In this document: one piece after another, positions 50,714-60,490 of the stretch | Layout of the letters: each line of letters opens with the position of its first letter | How positions within the stretch are numbered: position 1 is the stretch's first letter | From: Microglena sp. YARC | Taxonomy: Eukaryota > Chlorophyta > Chlorophyceae > Chlamydomonadales > Chlamydomonadaceae | DNA: 64,000 nucleotides | Direction: 5' to 3' | Assembly (NCBI GenBank): GCA_022414725.1 | Contig: CM039463.1 | Location: 38,152,816-38,216,815 of the forward strand | The notes under the pieces: model-generated | The model's database searches: none | The model's input: only the letters and a program-made list of their open reading frames with translations | What the model was told of the DNA's origin: nothing | Program-made: the position numbers and the translations under genes

Positions 50714-50977
50714 ATGGGCAGCTTTTTCCGTGCTCTGCTAGAGGGCATCATTTTCCTACTCCTGATTACCCCCTCCCAGTCATTGGGGCTGGCTGAGAAG
50801 CAAGAGCTACTAGGCCTAATCCAGAGTGGGGAGAGAATAACGCCACCCCAACTGGTGGGCAATTTCAAAAGAAAGGTCGGGGCAAAGCAGGAGCGGAAGC
50901 CTCAGAAAAACTTCGATTATGTCCCCAGACAATCCATGCCAAGCGATGAGATGGATGTCACGCACTGCGCACTACCT
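50714..50977 (+). CDS. gene B first exon (signal peptide)
   Basis: 88 codons from ATG to a GTAAGA donor, phase 0. MGSFFRALLEGIIFLLLITP then SQSLGLA is a typical signal peptide (hydrophobic core of ~11 residues, small residues at the cleavage site). The mature part starts EKQELLGLIQSGERITPPQL and is basic (FKRKVGAKQERKPQKN), then acidic with one Cys (DEMDVTHCALP). Suggests an ER, secreted or membrane protein. No family recognised. Confidence 0.6.
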
Positions 50978-50989
50978 GTAAGAGCAGTG

Positions 50990-52130
50990 GGTGGGTAGGT
51001 GGGCAGGTGGGGTGGGTAGGTGGGCAGGTGGCATTGCGTGTGATGGGGTGGGGAGGGTGAGGTGCAGTGTGCTGAGTGAGTGAGTCATGATGTGGTGTGA
51101 TGGGATGTGTTCAGAGGTAGTGAGGTGTGGTGAGTGGCGTGTGACGTAGTGGGTGCGATATGATGTGGTGTGGCAGGATGTGACGAGAGGTGTTTGTGTC
51201 TGGAGGGAGTGAGATGTGATGAAATGGGTGATTTATGTCGTTGTTTGGCGGAATGTGTTGAGATGTAGTGGGGAGGGTGGGGTGTGATGTGGTGTGGTGG
51301 GATGTATTGAGAGGTGGTGTGGTGTGGTGGGTGAATGGTGATGCAATGGGTGAATTATTATGTGGTGTGTCAGAATGTGCTCAGAGGTGTATGTGTCTGT
51401 AGGGAGTGAGACGTGATGAAATGGGTGATTTTTGTCGTTGTGTGGCGGAATGTGTTGAGATGTAGCGGGGAGGGTGGGGTGTGATGTGGTGTGGTGGGAT
51501 GTATTGAGAGGTGGTGTGGTGTGGTGGGTGAATGGTGATGCAATGGGTGAATTATTATGTGGTGTGTCAGAATGTGCTCAGAGGTGTATGTATCTGTAGG
51601 GAGTGAGATGTGATGAAATGGGTGATTTATGTCATTGTGTGGCGGGATGTGTTAAGATGTAGTGGGGTGGGGTGGGGTGGGGTGGGGGGGTGAGGTGTAA
51701 TGTGGTGTATTGGGATGTATTGAGAGGTGGTTTGGTGTGGTGTGGTGGGTGAGATGTTATGTAATGGGTCTGAATGGGTGAGTTATTATGTGGTGTGTGA
51801 AAATGTATTAAGAGGTGTATGTGTGTGTGGGGAGCGAGATGTTATGTAATGGGTCTAAAAGGATGAGTTATTATGCTGCGTGTCAGGATGTGTTAAGAGG
51901 TGTATGTGTGTGTGTGGGGAGTGAGGTGTTATGTAATGGGTCTGAGTGGGTGAGTTATTATGTGGTGTGGCAGAATGTGTTAAGAGGTGTATGTGTGTGT
52001 GGGGAGTGAGATGTTATGTAATGGGTGATTTAGTATGTGGTGTGGCAGGATGTGTTAAAGTTTGTGTATGTGGTGGTGTAGGTGTTTAAGTGGAGGGGGG
52101 GGGGAGGGGGGGGGTATGATGTGGTGTTGC
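50990..52130. repeat. TG/GTG-rich intronic satellite, ~200-bp higher-order unit
   Basis: Gene B intron. A ~200-bp unit (GATGTGGTGTGGTGGGATGT, ATGTATTGAGAGGTGGTGTG, GGGTGAATTATTATGTGGTG, GTCAGAATGTGCTCAGAGGT) repeats about five times with decay. It begins directly after the exon 1 donor. Confidence 0.75.
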
Positions 52131-52154
52131 AGGAGGTGAAATTCGTGAAATTCG

Positions 52155-52432
52155 TTTCGGCGAATGGCTCAATGGTAGAGCTCGCTGAAACAAGAAGGTG
52201 CGGGGTTCAAATCCCTACCGGTGCACTTTAGTATTTGCACGCTGTCAACCGCCATCGTAGCTTTGCCCAGGTAAAGTAGCAGCCCGTTATCTACCGCCGT
52301 AAGACGGGGCTCCCTTAATGCCATGCCCTACCTGGCATTATCACTAATTGGGGGGGGGTCGAACTCGGGGTGCCCAGCAGAACGCATTCGCTCTGAAGCA
52401 GGCCCTCTGACTCCACCAATTGTGACCAATGG
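52155..52432 (+). mobile_element. type A SINE plus an inverted SINE head
   Basis: 52155-52346: A-box TGGCTCAATGGTAGAGC, B-box GGTTCAAATCC, type A body (GTCAACCGCCATCGTAGCTT, CTCCCTTAATGCCATGCC) and end CCTGGCATTATCACT. No clear target duplication. 52350-52432 in reverse has TTGGTGGAGTCAGAGG and a GAGTTCGACCC B-box, a second tRNA-like head abutting tail-to-tail. Confidence 0.7.
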
Positions 52433-52439
52433 GGACAAG

Positions 52440-52772
52440 TTCGTGCAGCGTTGCAAGCTACGCTAAAAAATGGTGGAGAGTATTGGACGGAGCAACAGGT
52501 GGCAACAGAAGCGAGTTTGTTATGAAATGGTTGGCTGACGTGTCAGGCTTTGTCTCGGTCAGACGATCGGTCGGTCGGACGGACAAATAGGTAACCCTGG
52601 GGGCTCCCGCCCCCTTGAAGAGGGGGCTCCGCCAAGAGCGTGGTAGTCGACTGCGGAACGAGAGGATCCTCATCCGTCACACCAAATAGGCTAAAGGAAC
52701 TTGCCCAACAATGGCTGGAGGGGCTATACCCAAAAGGACTGATGAACTGAACCCCAAACAATCAATTGTGAT
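52440..52772. repeat. GC-hairpin dispersed repeat (copy 2) and TTGGGGTTCAG repeat (reverse)
   Basis: 52440-52645 ends GGGGGCTCCCGCCCCCTTGA then AGAGGGGGCTCCGCC. 52681-52772 is the reverse copy of the repeat seen near 2.3, 5.5 and 24.3 kb. Confidence 0.65.
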
Positions 52773-52782
52773 GATGTACAGG

Positions 52783-52983
52783 TGAAGGTCTCCTATTTTC
52801 ACGCACACACACATAGCCCTCCACCCATGCCCCCCCCCCCCCCCCCCACACACACACACCACCACCACCACCTATACACAGGTGAACATCTCCAGATTGA
52901 TGCTGTGGAATTCCTCACTCTCTCTCACACACACACACACACATCCCATACATCCCCACCTATACACCCCCACCCATACACAG
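52783..52983. repeat. acceptor-edge copies of the exon at 52984-53103
   Basis: TACAGGTGAAGGTCTCC (~52779) and CACAGGTGAACATCTCCAGA then TTGATGCTGTGGAATTCCTC (~52868) are partial copies of the exon's start (CACAGCTGAACGTCTCCGAT then TTGTTTCCATGGAATACCTC). They are separated by C-runs and (CA)n. Confidence 0.7.
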
Positions 52984-53103
52984 CTGAACGTCTCCGATTT
53001 GTTTCCATGGAATACCTCACACACACGGCCACCCGGGGAAAGCCTACGCTTGCATTTGTTCCTGAAGATGATCGTGGCTGATGGCAAGAAGCTGTTCCTC
53101 AAG
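52984..53103 (+). CDS. gene B exon 2
   Basis: 120-nt exon, phase 0 at both ends, acceptor CCATACACAG, donor GTGGGT; compatible with exon 1. Encodes LNVSDLFPWNTSHTRPPGES then LRLHLFLKMIVADGKKLFLK. Contains two N-glycosylation-type sequons (NVS, NTS), consistent with a secretory-pathway protein. Its donor edge recurs at 53472-53517. Confidence 0.65.
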
Positions 53104-53612
53104 GTGGGTGATCCATTGTAGTCCTGTATCTCAAGTAGTCTGAGTAGTTTGGGGTAGTCTGAGTAGTCTGGGTAGTTTTGTGTAGTCTGGGTAGTTCTGG
53201 TGCGTGATCCAGTGTAGTGCTGTTCCTCAAGGTATGTGATCTAGTGTGATTTTATTTGTACTTTGAATTGTTATATGGTTCTTCAGCAAACTCTGGGCTG
53301 CTCACCGTATGCCAATTTGAATTTGAGTTGTTACACGGTTCTTCAGCAAACTCTAGGCTGCTCACCGTATGCCAATTTGAATTTGAGTTGTTACATGGTT
53401 CTTCAGCAAACTCTGGGCTGCTCACCGTATGCCAATTTGAATTTGAATTGTTACATGGTTTTTCAGCTGTCCCTGAAGATGATCGTTGCTGTTGGTAAGA
53501 AGCTGTTCCTCAAGGTGTGCAATCCAGTGTAGTGCGGTTTGATGAGATTTCGATCCCCATGAATAAAATCGAGTTGAAGACCCATGGATGCGCATGGTTA
53601 AACAGCCAGGGA

Positions 53613-53645
<33 letters not shown>

Positions 53646-53734
53646 CTATTTAGAGCGATTGCTAGTTTTTACCCTGTTTTTGATGAAATTATGGCTATAA
53701 AAAGTACATAATATTTATACCGTATGCGCAACAT
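53104..53734. repeat. intron repeats and donor-edge copy
   Basis: ~53130-53230: short GTAGTCTGAGTAGTCTGGG repeats. 53256-53480: four 60-bp units of the TTGTTACATGGTTCTTCAGC family. 53472-53517: a copy of the exon 2 donor edge (CCTGAAGATGATCGTTGCTG then TTGGTAAGAAGCTGTTCCTC and AAGGTG). 53606-53644: poly(C). Confidence 0.75.
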
Positions 53735-53737
53735 GTA

Positions 53738-53977
53738 ATGACAAATGATTTGGCAAACGACCATTTCCCAACGTCGTTTCAGCACGAAAGTGAGCCGGTT
53801 CCGGGTCACCGGCGTTTGCCAAGTTTGTCCAACACCGTCGATTCAAACAAACTCAGTTCGACTGGTCCGGATCACCTTGATCGTTCCTTGCATGCACTGA
53901 TTTCGAGATACAATGAGCTGGTCGCGCCTATTGAAGCTGGTGGCGCCTGTCGAAGCTGGTCGCGCCTATCGCACTGA
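53738..53977 (+). other. unassigned 79-codon frame
   Basis: MTNDLANDHFPTSFQHESEP... with codon-like composition (SLHALISRYNELVAPIEAGG), ending in short GAAGCTGGTSGCGCCT repeats. Might be a fragment of a mobile-element gene or an exon of gene B; no splice sites fit well. Confidence 0.2.
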
Positions 53978-54589
53978 CTGGTTTGACCCCCAGAGGTTTG
54001 AACGGCAGCGGTTTGAACGCTAGCCGGATGCCACGTTTCTATGTCCCAGACCTGAAGGGTGATTCGCCCACCACCGTTCCGTTGCAAGGATCTGCCCCGA
54101 GCCTGGACTACTACTTATGGAGGACTCTAGCCACCTATATATATCTCACAAAAAATATATGATGCACCAACCATTCCCCCCCTCCACCCCCCCAAATAAC
54201 ACCACCAACATTAGTAACGAGGTTATCAGATTTCCTCAGTCGTTGGCCAGGCAGAGCCCTGATTTTGATCATTTCTTTCCCAGACTATGACCAAGAGGAA
54301 CTGTTTTTTAAAGCATTCCCAAGCAACCTACTTTTAAACATGGAAGAAGGAAATGTAACAAGCAAATTGGAGCTTTGCCAAATGTTTCCAAGTCAAACCA
54401 TGAGCAAGTCCCAGACCCAAACCCTTTGCCAAATTAGTTTTGCCACACATTTGTGATCCATGAAATAAGGTTAAAAACCACATTTGCCAATGTTTATTCT
54501 TGCCATTACATGTTGCGCATACGGTATACATAAAATATATATACTATTTATTTATATAAAATGTATAGTATAAAACAGTTTTCTTGTGT
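53978..54589. other. no gene seen
   Basis: AT-rich; contains a 63-codon plus frame (54265-54456) without other support. Confidence 0.4.
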
Positions 54590-55260
54590 GCCCTAAATGG
54601 CCCTAACAAGCTTCACAACCTATAAAAGCACTAAAACGCTGTCCCTGGAGGAGCCCTAAAATCATAAAACTAGAAAAATCCACTTCTCGATTTGAAACAA
54701 GTCCTATGCAGCGTCGCAAGCGACGCGGACAATTGGCTGAGTGTGATGGCAATGGAACGAAAGGTGGCAACGATGGAGCTGACCGAAGCGAGTTAGTTAC
54801 GCGACCGTTGGATGACGTGTCAGGCTTCAAAAAATGTTTCGGTCGGACGGACAAATGGGTAAACATGGGGGCTCCCGCCCCCTTGAAGAGGGGGCTCCGC
54901 CAAAAACGCACTTCCAGATTTGAACAAGCATCACTGTAAACAGCCCCATAGTGTGATTCGATTTGTATTTTGAATTGTTACATGGTTCTTCAGCACTACA
55001 GTCTGATTCATTTTTTTTATGTTACATGCTTCTTCAACCAACTCTTGCTCTCACCGGGATTATTGGTGCGCAAGGCTCGTGCGATCCGATTCTAATTGTC
55101 TTTGACCAACGGGAAATGGGACCTGTGAATAGGACTATATCGTAGCATAGTTGGCGAATTTGAATTGTTACATGGTTCTTCAGCCAAATCTTGGCTACTC
55201 ACTGTCTACCAATTCCAAGTCCCCCCGTGTGATACCCACACTGCAGCAACCAGGGAACAC
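54590..55260. repeat. dispersed repeats
   Basis: 54590-54700: TATAAAAGCACTAAAACGCT family (also 59560-59690 reverse and 60730-60850). 54696-54910: GC-hairpin repeat copy 3. 54958-55010 and 55154-55260: TTGTTACATGGTTCTTCAGC family. Confidence 0.65.
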
Positions 55261-55545
55261 ACTAAGCGGAGCGGGGGGGACACTGGGGAGGGAGGGGGAG
55301 GGGAGGGTCGTGTGTAAGCAAGTGTGGTGGTGTGTGTGTTCGTGTGTGTGTGTGGTGGGGGGGGGGGGCTTGATACCCACACTGCAGCAACCAGGGAACA
55401 CATCCATCCATCCATCCAATCATCCACCCATCCAATCATCCGACCATCCATCCATCTGTCCATCCATCCTTCTGTCCCTTCCCCCCTCCTTCCCTCCCTC
55501 CCCGTCCCCCCTCCTAAGCGGAGCTCCAGTGTGAACATTTTTTTC
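55261..55545. repeat. simple repeats in gene B intron
   Basis: Duplicated block CCACACTGCAGCAACCAGGG then AACACA at 55237 and 55377, (GT)n/(G)n, and a CATCCATC array. Confidence 0.65.
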
Positions 55546-55557
55546 TTTTCATCCCAG

Positions 55558-55645
55558 GAGGTGGGACCCCTTCCACAAACCAGTGCCACTGGAGATTCAA
55601 GAAGAAAGGCATAGAATTCCTATGTACAATCTGATGGGCGTGTTG
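55558..55645 (+). CDS. gene B internal exon
   Basis: 88-nt exon after acceptor TTTTCATCCCAG, ending before donor GTGGGT. One base completes a codon, then [20 protein letters not shown] then PMYNLMGVL, ending in phase 0. It reads smoothly into the next exon (GFGMLAGANISASK). The phase does not match the end of exon 2 (phase 0), so an exon between 53103 and 55558 is missing from my model. Confidence 0.6.
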
Positions 55646-55649
55646 GTGG

Positions 55650-55770
55650 GTGTGGGGGGGGAGAGGGGGAGTGTGATGTAGGAGTGTGGGGGGAGATGGG
55701 TGTGGGGGGGGGGGCACTGGGGAGGGAGGGGGGAGGTTGGGTTGTGTGTAAGCAAGTGTGTGTGTGTGTG

Positions 55771-55815
<45 letters not shown>

Positions 55816-55899
55816 GGGGCTGATAACAATAAGCTTTTTGTCAAGGCACGGTCTCCAGGGTGTTAATGTGATGTAGGAAGTAGTAGGGGGGGGGGGGGT

Positions 55900-55966
<67 letters not shown>

Positions 55967-56529
55967 GCTAGTGGTGGTGATGGCGGTGGCAGTGGCAAGG
56001 TACGCGCTCCAGTGTGAGCATCTTGGCACGCAAGTGTGGTGTGGTGGGTGGTGTAGGTGGGTGTGGGGGGGGGGAGGGGGGGGGGGGGGTGCACAAGTGT
56101 GGTGGTTTGTGGCGTGGTGGTGACTTGGTGGGTGAGAGGGGTGAAGAGGGTAGAGGAGGACGCAAGTGTGGAGTGGATGTGTTGTGGGGGGCGGGGGGGG
56201 GGGGGGGGGGGGGGGCTGATAACAATAAGCTTTTTGTCAAGGCACGGTCTCCAGGGTGTTAATGTGATGTAGGAGTAGTAGGGGGGGGGGGAGGGGGGGG
56301 GGGGGGGGGGCACGCTAGTGTGGTGATGGCGGTGGCAGTGGCAAGGTACGCGCTCCAGTGTGCAGCATCTTGGCACGCAAGTGTGGTGTGGTGGGTGGGG
56401 GTGGGGCCGGGGGTGGGGTGGGTGGAGGGTGGGTGGGTGCACACAAGTGTGGTGGTTGTGGGCGTGGTGGTGACTTGGTGGGTGAGAGGGGGGTGAGAGG
56501 GTAGAGGGAGGACGCAAGTGTGGTAGTGG

Positions 56530-56602
<73 letters not shown>

Positions 56603-56855
56603 GCAAGTGTGGTGGTGGCCCGTGGCAGTGGCAAGGTACGCGCTCCAGTGTGAGCATCTTAGCGCGCAAAGGGTGGGGGGCACACGAAGTGTGGTGGTGG
56701 TGGGGCGTGGGGAGTTGGTGGGTGGGGGAGGGGGGGGGGGGGGGGGGGGGGGGAGGATGTAAATGTGGGTAGTGGATGCTTGTGGGTGTGTGTGGTGTGT
56801 GTGTGGGGGGGGGGGGGGGGGGATGGGGCGGGGGGGGGGATGTGTGTTTGTGTGA

Positions 56856-56906
<51 letters not shown>

Positions 56907-57060
56907 GAGGGATGTGTGTGTCCTCGCAAGTGTGGTATGGGTGTGGGGGTGTGGGGGTGTGGAGGTGTGGGGGTGTGGGGGTGTGCACGCAAGTATGGTG
57001 GTGGCCGTGGTGGTTGGGTCTCTTGTGGGGGTAAATGGAACAGGCTTATCACTGTAGAGA
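55650..57060. repeat. G/GT-rich intron with ~350-bp duplicated segments
   Basis: Long poly(G) and (GT)n tracts separate repeated blocks: GCACGGTCTCCAGGGTGTTA (55845, 56243), GGTACGCGCTCCAGTGTG (56000, 56345, 56635) and GTGGTGACTTGGTGGGTGAG (56117, 56467). Frames on the minus strand are Pro/His low complexity and not genes. Confidence 0.75.
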
Positions 57061-57443
57061 TGTGATATATCATCGCGTGGTGTGGTGGCGTGGTGGTCGG
57101 TGGATGCAGGATGGGGTGGGTGCGTGGTGGGGTGGGGGGAGGATTTGGAGTCTACTGAGTTTGGCCATTTACTAATGGCTGGGTCTAATTTCTGTCGACA
57201 ACTTGTCTTGGGTCTGACCTCACCTCACCTCATCTCCCCTCACCTCACCTAACCTCACCTAACCTCACCTAACCTCACTTCCTGACCTGACCTGACCTGA
57301 CCTGACCTGACCTGACCTGACCTGACCTGACCTGACCTGACCTGACCTGACCTGACCTGACCTGACCTGACCTGACCTGACCTGTACAGATTTGAAAATA
57401 TTAGCTGACCTCCATCCTGCTGTATGCCAATCATGTTCTTCAG
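57061..57443. repeat. (CCTGA)n array
   Basis: 57281-57384 is ~21 perfect units of the pentamer CCTGA, preceded by CACCTCACCTAACCT-type degenerate pentamers. Intron of gene B. Confidence 0.9.
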
Positions 57444-57485
57444 GGCTTTGGCATGCTAGCGGGTGCCAATATCTCTGCATCTAAG
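57444..57485 (+). CDS. gene B small exon
   Basis: 42-nt block between acceptor CATGTTCTTCAG and donor GTGCAC, phase 0, encoding GFGMLAGANISASK. Joined to the preceding exon it gives NLMGVLGFGMLAGANISASK, with another NIS sequon. Short, so moderate confidence. Confidence 0.45.
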
Positions 57486-57594
57486 GTGCACCTGCACCAG
57501 CACAGTGCGTTTGAAGCGTGGACACCCATACTCACCCTGAGGTGCGCTCACAGCAGATTGGGCCATTGTTTTGGGCAAGGGGGGGAGCATGTGG

Positions 57595-57807
57595 ATATTA
57601 TGATGATGGTGGTGGTGGTGGTGATGAGGATGGTGAGGATGGTGATCATGATGGTGGTGGTGGTGGTGGTGATGAGGAGGAGGAGGATCATGATGATGGT
57701 GGTGGTGGTGGTGGTGGTGGTGGTAATGATGATGGTGATGGTGACACCCGTACTCACCCTCAGATGCGCTCACAGAAGATAGGGATGAGGGTGGTCATGA
57801 GGATGAG

Positions 57808-57840
<33 letters not shown>

Positions 57841-57986
57841 GGTAATGATGATGGTGATGGTGACACCCATACTCCCCCTGAGATGCGCTCACAGCAGATT
57901 GGGCTGTTGATTTAGGCAAGGGGGGGAGCATGGGGATATTATGAGGATGGTGGTGGTGGTGGTGATGAGGATGGTGAGGATGGTGG

Positions 57987-58035
<49 letters not shown>

Positions 58036-58162
58036 AGTGGTGGTGGTGGTGGTGGTAATGACGATGGTCATGGTGACACCCATACTCACCCTGAGATGCG
58101 TTCACAGCAGACTGGGACTGGGCAAGGGGGGAGCATGGGGATAAGATGACGATGATGGTGAA

Positions 58163-58226
<64 letters not shown>

Positions 58227-58540
58227 GTGATGAGGAGGATGAGAAGGGGGAGGGTGATGATGCTGATGATGATGTTGGTGGTGATGGTGATGATGATGAG
58301 GAGGATGGGTACATTTATCCTGGTGCCCTATTGGGCTTTAAAAGTTGATGAGTGTGTAAGGTTGATGTGTGGAAGTGCAGAGTGTGGAAGTGGACAAGGA
58401 TAAAGTGTGTGGGGGTGTGTGTGTTGAAGGTTGTAATGGTGGTCATCATCATCATCGTCGTCATCATCATCATCATCAGCAGCAGCAGCAGCATGCATTG
58501 GTGATGATAATGATGATAATGATGATGATGGTTACATTAT
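57595..58540. repeat. (GGT/GAT)n trinucleotide array with unique ~55-bp spacers
   Basis: Three blocks of GATGATGGTGGTGGTGGT are separated by copies of GACACCCATACTCACCCTGA then GRTGCGCTCACAGCAGATTG (57527, 57743, 57866, 58073), and a (CAT)n tract follows. Met/Val or His frames here are artefacts. Confidence 0.8.
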
Positions 58541-58611
58541 CCTGGTGCCCTATTGGACTCCAACTGTGCTCGTGGCTTGATGCGTTTGATGATTCATTTT
58601 TGGGAGCAGGT

Positions 58612-58787
58612 CAGGGTACTTCCAAGAGCGCGCTGCCTTTTTGAGCCCCACTGCGTGTTTCGCACAGTTTTTTGCACACCCCTGTGGGTGCAGCAAGCAA
58701 TTTTTGCGCTTTTGCACTACAAAGCGCACTTTTTTTTTTTTCAAGTGCGCTAATGCGCTGGCCAATTTGGTCAATGGAAGTACCCTG
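58612..58787 (+). mobile_element. hAT-like MITE copy 4, 8-bp TSD containing CAG|GT
   Basis: 176 bp from CAGGGTACTTCCA to TGGAAGTACCCTG (13-bp perfect inverted ends). Flanked by GAGCAGGT (58604-58611) and GGGCAGGT (58788-58795), 7 of 8 identical. The duplicated target contains CAG|GT, identical to the acceptor junction of the exon copy that begins at 58794. The GT of the left copy and the AG of the right copy could bound a 184-bp intron exactly covering the element. Confidence 0.85.
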
Positions 58788-58793
58788 GGGCAG

Positions 58794-59326
58794 GTATGTG
58801 AGGCCGTACAACGTGTTTCGTCTCCGATTCGGCCCCTAGTGTATGCATCATTTCTATGATATGTTTCACGTCTTTGACACTAGCCTACTTAATTTCTTCC
58901 TTACCTCGTTACTCCCCTCGTTCCTCACCTCACCTCATCATGTCTTGATGCAGCTGTTGATTTTTTTGTGTGTGCAGGTATGTGAGGACAGACCTTGTGT
59001 TTCCTCTCCAAGCCCGCACCAAAGACATGCGCTACCCCTACGATGTGTTGAGCGTCTTTGGCACTAGCCTACTTAATTATCTCCATCCCCTCGTTCCTCA
59101 CCTCACCCCATTATTTATTGATGCAGCTGTTGATTTATTTGTGTGTGCAGGTATGTGAGGACAGACCTCGTATTTCCTCTCCAAGCCCGCACCAAAGGCA
59201 TGCGCTACCCTTGCGATGTGTTGAGCGTCTTTGGCACTAGCCTATTTAAGTATCTTCCTTACCTCGTTCCTCACCACACCTCATCAATTATCATGTATTG
59301 GTGCGTCTGTTGATTTGAGTGTGCAG
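58794..59326 (+). repeat. three tandem decayed copies of the acceptor half of the exon at 59327
   Basis: Copies start at 58794, 58978 and 59151 (spacing 184, 173, 176 bp). Each comprises CAG acceptor, GTATGTGAGG, exon sequence through GTCTTTGRCACTAGCCTA, then an intron-like tail (TCGTTCCTCACCTCACC ... CAGCTGTTGATTT). The second and third keep the reading frame to the breakpoint; the first is decayed. No donors are visible, so they look like dead exon starts. Confidence 0.8.
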
Positions 59327-59546
59327 GTATGTGAGGACAGAGCTCGTGTTTCCTCTCCAAGTCGGCACCAAAGACATGCGCTATCCCTACGATGTGTTCG
59401 GCGTCTTTGGCACTAGCCTACTACCCGACCGCATGCCCAGGCTAGGTCCCCCCCTCCCAGACGTAGTCACGAAGATACCCGGGGTGCTATTACCACTGGA
59501 TGAAATGTACCGGCTGAGGGCAAAAAAGAAACTCGTCAACAGCGCG
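59327..59546 (+). CDS. gene B exon
   Basis: 220-nt exon after acceptor GAGTGTGCAG, ending before GTGAGC. One base, then YVRTELVFPLQVGTKDMRYP, YDVFGVFGTSLLPDRMPRLG, PPLPDVVTKIPGVLLPLDEM and YRLRAKKKLVNSA, phase 0 at the end. Its start phase does not match the 57444 exon, so at least one exon is missing between them. YDVFGVFGT faintly recalls signal peptide peptidase, but no catalytic motifs follow, so no function is assigned. Confidence 0.65.
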
Positions 59547-59724
59547 GTGAGCAGGGCTTTTTCAAATCTGAAAGTGGTTTTTTTTCTAGCTTTATAGTTC
59601 TAGGCCTTCACCAGGAACAGCGTTTTAGTGCTTTTGATAGCTTTCTATGGCTTTTATAGCTTTTTAGGGCCATTTAGGTCAAAAAATAAACTCATCAACG
59701 CCGAGGTACGCAGTGTTTTTCTTT
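59547..59724. repeat. donor-edge copy and dispersed repeat
   Basis: GGTCAAAAAATAAACTCATC then AACGCCGAGGTACGCAG (59670-59706) copies the exon's donor edge (GGGCAAAAAAGAAACTCGTC then AACAGCGCGGTGAGCAG). 59560-59690 is a reverse copy of the TATAAAAGCACTAAAACGCT family. Confidence 0.65.
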
Positions 59725-59930
59725 TTTTAGCTACACGTAACAGCTTCTAGGTAGTTCCCTTTCCCTATCCTTGGGCTGAACCGAAAGCTAGCTGGTGTGT
59801 CTTAAACCTGACATGACATGACAGGCATTCCGATGCAGCTGAAAGCTTTGGGAAGGACCCAGTGTCAGGTTAATGGAGCTGGCCCGAAGCTGCCATGCGT
59901 TGCCCATAATATAAATAGCAGTGGTAAGCA
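59725..59930. mobile_element. foldback MITE, CTACGAGCAGCAGC family (degraded)
   Basis: Left arm AGCTACACGTAACAGCTTCT then AGGTAGTTCCC; right arm decayed (GGCCCGAAGCTGCC). Closest to the copy at 22765. Confidence 0.6.
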
Positions 59931-59970
59931 TGTTTTTAAAGAAAGGAATCATATCGTCAATGTGGTTTTT

Positions 59971-60232
59971 GCATTGCTGACAAAGGGCGTTGCTGACAAA
60001 GGGCATTGCTGACAAAGGGAACTGCTGACAAAGGGCATTGCTGACAAAGGGCGTTGCTGACAAAGGGCGTTGCTGACAAAGGGCGTTGCTGACAAAGGGC
60101 GTTGCTGACAAAGGGCGTTGCTGACAAAGGGCGTTGCTGACAAAGGGCGTTGCTGACAAAGGGCGTTGCTGACAAAGGGCGTTGCTGACAAAGGGCGTTG
60201 CTGACAAAGGGCGTTGCTGACAAAGGGCATTG
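59971..60232. repeat. 16-bp minisatellite
   Basis: About 16 units of GCGTTGCTGACAAAGG. Because 16 is not a multiple of 3 and no stop occurs, all three minus-strand frames are open. Confidence 0.9.
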
Positions 60233-60257
60233 CAGTCACGGACTCACCAGCAGTGCT

Positions 60258-60490
60258 TTTTCTTTTCGGCTAGCAGCAGCAGCTTCTAGGCAGCTCCCCT
60301 GCCTTGCTATTCCGCCCAATCCAAGGTCATCTAGAGCACCAGATTGCCAGCTCACACAATCCAAGGTCATCTAGAGCACCAGATTGCCAGCTCACACAAT
60401 CAGCTGTCGAAAACTGCTAACAAAATTGGGTGTGGCACTGTGGCTGGCTCTGGGAGCTGCCTATAAGCTGCTAAGAAAAGCCGGAAAGAA
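60258..60490. mobile_element. foldback MITE, CTACGAGCAGCAGC family
   Basis: Arms GGCTAGCAGCAGCAGCTTCT then AGGCAGCTCCC and GGGAGCTGCCTATAAGCTGC. The internal block CACAATCCAAGGTCATCTAG is duplicated in tandem (40 bp). Confidence 0.7.

Noticed and set aside
55597..57073. Pro/His/Thr-rich frames of 100-345 codons on the minus strand
   Set aside because: Poly(C), (CA)n and related simple repeats in a gene B intron.
57453..58403. Met/Val-rich and His-rich frames
   Set aside because: Trinucleotide (GGT/GAT)n arrays.
59327..59546. Signal peptide peptidase homology (YDVFGVFGT)
   Set aside because: Only a short resemblance; no YD or GxGD catalytic motif in a membrane context.
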